This document shows, one piece after another, positions 63,083 to 64,000 of a stretch of 64,000 bases of DNA (its first letter is position 1; the number at the start of each line of letters is the position of its first letter). A model generated the notes under the pieces. The model was not told the DNA's origin, ran no database searches, and saw only the letters and a list, made by a program, of their open reading frames with translations. The DNA comes from Alteromonas sp. KC3 (GTDB lineage: Bacteria > Pseudomonadota > Gammaproteobacteria > Enterobacterales > Alteromonadaceae). A program made the translations under genes and the position numbers. The stretch is taken from NCBI RefSeq assembly GCF_016756315.1, contig NZ_AP024235.1, positions 4,154,001 through 4,218,000 of the forward strand. Direction: 5' to 3'.

Positions 63083-63100
63083 AAGCAGGATTAATGCCAA
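63083..63100 (-). promoter_or_regulatory. Predicted sigma-54 promoter of the cydABXDC operon
   Basis: On the minus strand TTGGCATTAATCCTGCTT carries GG at -24 and GC at -12, exactly ten bases apart, in good flanking context (consensus TGGCAC-N5-TTGC). Transcription would start near 63073 and leave a leader of about 88 bases before cydA. The gap 62986-63413 holds no gene besides this and a paired repeat. Confidence 0.6.
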
Positions 63101-63233
63101 GCGCATTGGGTGTGCAGAAAACACAAGGAATACCGGCAAACAGCAGAGATTTCTTACTGTGCGAGCAGAATTATTTCATGGCGAAAAGTTGTTCACTTTG
63201 ATCCAACGCAAGAGAATGGCCCAATAGCTTTGC

Positions 63234-63261
63234 CATTTTTGACACCTAAAAGACAAAAATG
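63234..63261. promoter_or_regulatory. Inverted repeat between cydA and the divergent sigma-54 activator, possible enhancer site
   Basis: CATTTTTG (63234-63241) and CAAAAATG (63254-63261) form an 8-base inverted repeat with a 12-base spacer; GACAAAAA is also directly repeated here. It lies about 135-160 bases upstream of the sigma-54 promoter, where activators usually bind. Confidence 0.4.
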
Positions 63262-63413
63262 ACAAAAACAGGGAGCGTAATAGGATCACTGAGGGGAATA
63301 GGTAAGCGTAAATGCGATTTTGTGCATTCTTTTTACTTTCTAAAACATGGTGTGACACTTTCTATGCCACTGTGATAATTTAATAAAGATTTTCTTATAT
63401 ACAGGAAAGCAGG

Positions 63414-64000
63414 ATGAATATTTCCATCGTGCAAGCCATGATTGACGCAATCGATAAACCCGCCATTTTTATCAATCAGAGCTATATCATTGAAGCTGTC
63501 AATAAACCCTATCGCGACACTTACCCTGTAGATATAAAGCTTGGCTATAGCACTTGCTACAGCGTTTCCCATCGCAATACAAAGCCTTGTGATCAATGCG
63601 GCGAGCAATGCCCCATAAAGGTCTGCCAAGATACTAAACGCCCCGCTAGCGTGGTGCATGTTCACGCCACAAATGAGGGGCAAAGCTATTGCGATATTTT
63701 CATGCGTCCTATCTATGACAGCACAGGTAGCTTACTGGGCTATCTTGAAATATTAGACAAGCTATCATTTGCATCAAATCGTCCCGCACCTGGGAAGATG
63801 GTCGGCGAGTCAAACGCATTTAAAATTATGCTTAACAAAATAAACCGTGCAGCCAGTGCAGATATTGCCGTGTTGCTTCACGGTGAGACGGGGACGGGAA
63901 AAGAGCTCGTATCCCGGGCACTTCACGATACAAGCGCTCGAGCTGAAAATCCCTTTGTGGTTATTGAGTGCACAGGCTTAACAGACAGCCTGTTTGAAAG
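63414..64000 (+). CDS. Sigma-54-dependent transcriptional activator with Cys-rich PAS-like sensor (N-terminal part)
   Basis: The first 195 codons of an enhancer-binding protein, cut by the window end. An N-terminal PAS-like domain (about 1-115, AIDKPAIFINQSYIIEAVN and GSLLGYLEILDK) contains four closely spaced cysteines, C59-x2-C62-x3-C66-x4-C71, with C48 nearby. From about residue 128 the AAA+ domain begins (MVGESNAFKIML), with Walker A GETGTGKE (about 155-162). Such proteins drive sigma-54 promoters; a sigma-54-type promoter faces the divergent cydA gene. The cysteines could bind an Fe-S cluster or zinc, or sense redox state. GCAGG lies just before the ATG at 63414, with AGGAAAG further up. 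Confidence 0.88.
   Translation, partial: MNISIVQAMIDAIDKPAIFINQSYIIEAVNKPYRDTYPVDIKLGYSTCYSVSHRNTKPCDQCGEQCPIKVCQDTKRPASVVHVHATNEGQSYCDIFMRPIYDSTGSLLGYLEILDKLSFASNRPAPGKMVGESNAFKIMLNKINRAASADIAVLLHGETGTGKELVSRALHDTSARAENPFVVIECTGLTDSLFE

Noticed and set aside
62986..63413. FNR box (TTGAT-N4-ATCAA) for cydA
   Set aside because: Only a TTGATCC half-site is visible (near 63197); no proper second half at the right spacing.
1..64000. CRISPR arrays, insertion sequences, prophage, tRNA or rRNA genes
   Set aside because: Scanning by eye gave no regularly spaced long repeats, transposase motifs, phage genes or tRNA-like folds; the only tandem repeats are the coding hexamer and the 13-bp array.

Overview
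The window reads as a piece of chromosome from a marine, polysaccharide-degrading gammaproteobacterium, most likely an Alteromonas-like member of the Alteromonadales. The signs are gammaproteobacterial core genes (rsd divergent from nudC with hemE beside it, zur, the rpsF-rpsR-rplI cluster, dnaB, a LexA-boxed yebG, cydABXDC), large TonB-dependent receptors next to glycoside hydrolases, soluble chemoreceptors, and moderate GC by eye. No rRNA, tRNA, CRISPR array, insertion sequence or prophage was seen. One gene is cut by the left edge and one by the right edge.

Layout. 1-7.8 kb: housekeeping (hemE, nudC, rsd, zur, a CheX-like phosphatase, yjbQ, an OmpA-type porin with calcium-binding repeats, dnaB), plus a possible orphan small RNA between nudC and hemE. 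7.3-17 kb: envelope genes: a lipoprotein, an ECF sigma/anti-sigma/DUF4097 operon, a YiiM-type MOSC protein, a RomA-like metallo-hydrolase and an RND efflux pair. This block separates dnaB from the ribosomal protein operon (17.1-18.2 kb). 18.4-21.2 kb: SOS gene yebG and an ABC exporter-like pair whose permease has a (His-Glu)8 loop and whose upstream region carries a Zur-box-like palindrome. 21.2-25.5 kb: a PAS chemoreceptor, a soluble histidine kinase and a zinc-binding soluble chemoreceptor.

25.7-39.1 kb is the most interesting block. A minus-strand operon (aldo/keto reductase, TauD-type Fe/2-oxoglutarate dioxygenase, YeiH-type exporter, SorA and SorB sulfite dehydrogenase) faces a GntR/UTRA regulator, a TauE-type exporter, a GH31 alpha-glycosidase, a sodium-solute symporter and a TonB-dependent receptor. 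Three transcription units carry the same palindrome, GTCTTATATAAGAC or a near match. Two of them also share the promoter layout TTGACA-N17-TAACTT. Read together this looks like one regulon for taking up a sulfonated glycoside (sulfoquinovosides are the best guess), cutting off its sulfonate with a dioxygenase, reducing the sugar aldehyde, and exporting and oxidising the sulfite.

40.1-56.8 kb is a beta-1,3-glucan (laminarin-type) utilisation locus: a secreted GH16 lipoprotein with three tandem C-terminal modules, a TonB-dependent receptor, a GH3 lipoprotein, a GluP-type transporter, a GH1 enzyme, a LacI regulator and a sugar porter. Paired TGTAAGCGCTTACA-type operators sit in front of the GH16 gene and between the GH3/transporter and GH1/LacI units. 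A DUF4105-DUF3015 pair lies inside this stretch.

56.8-64 kb holds the cytochrome bd operon cydA-cydB-cydX-cydD-cydC (minus strand). It is preceded by a sigma-54-type promoter and faces a divergent sigma-54 activator whose N-terminal sensor domain has a tight cysteine cluster, suggesting redox-controlled, sigma-54-dependent expression of the oxidase.
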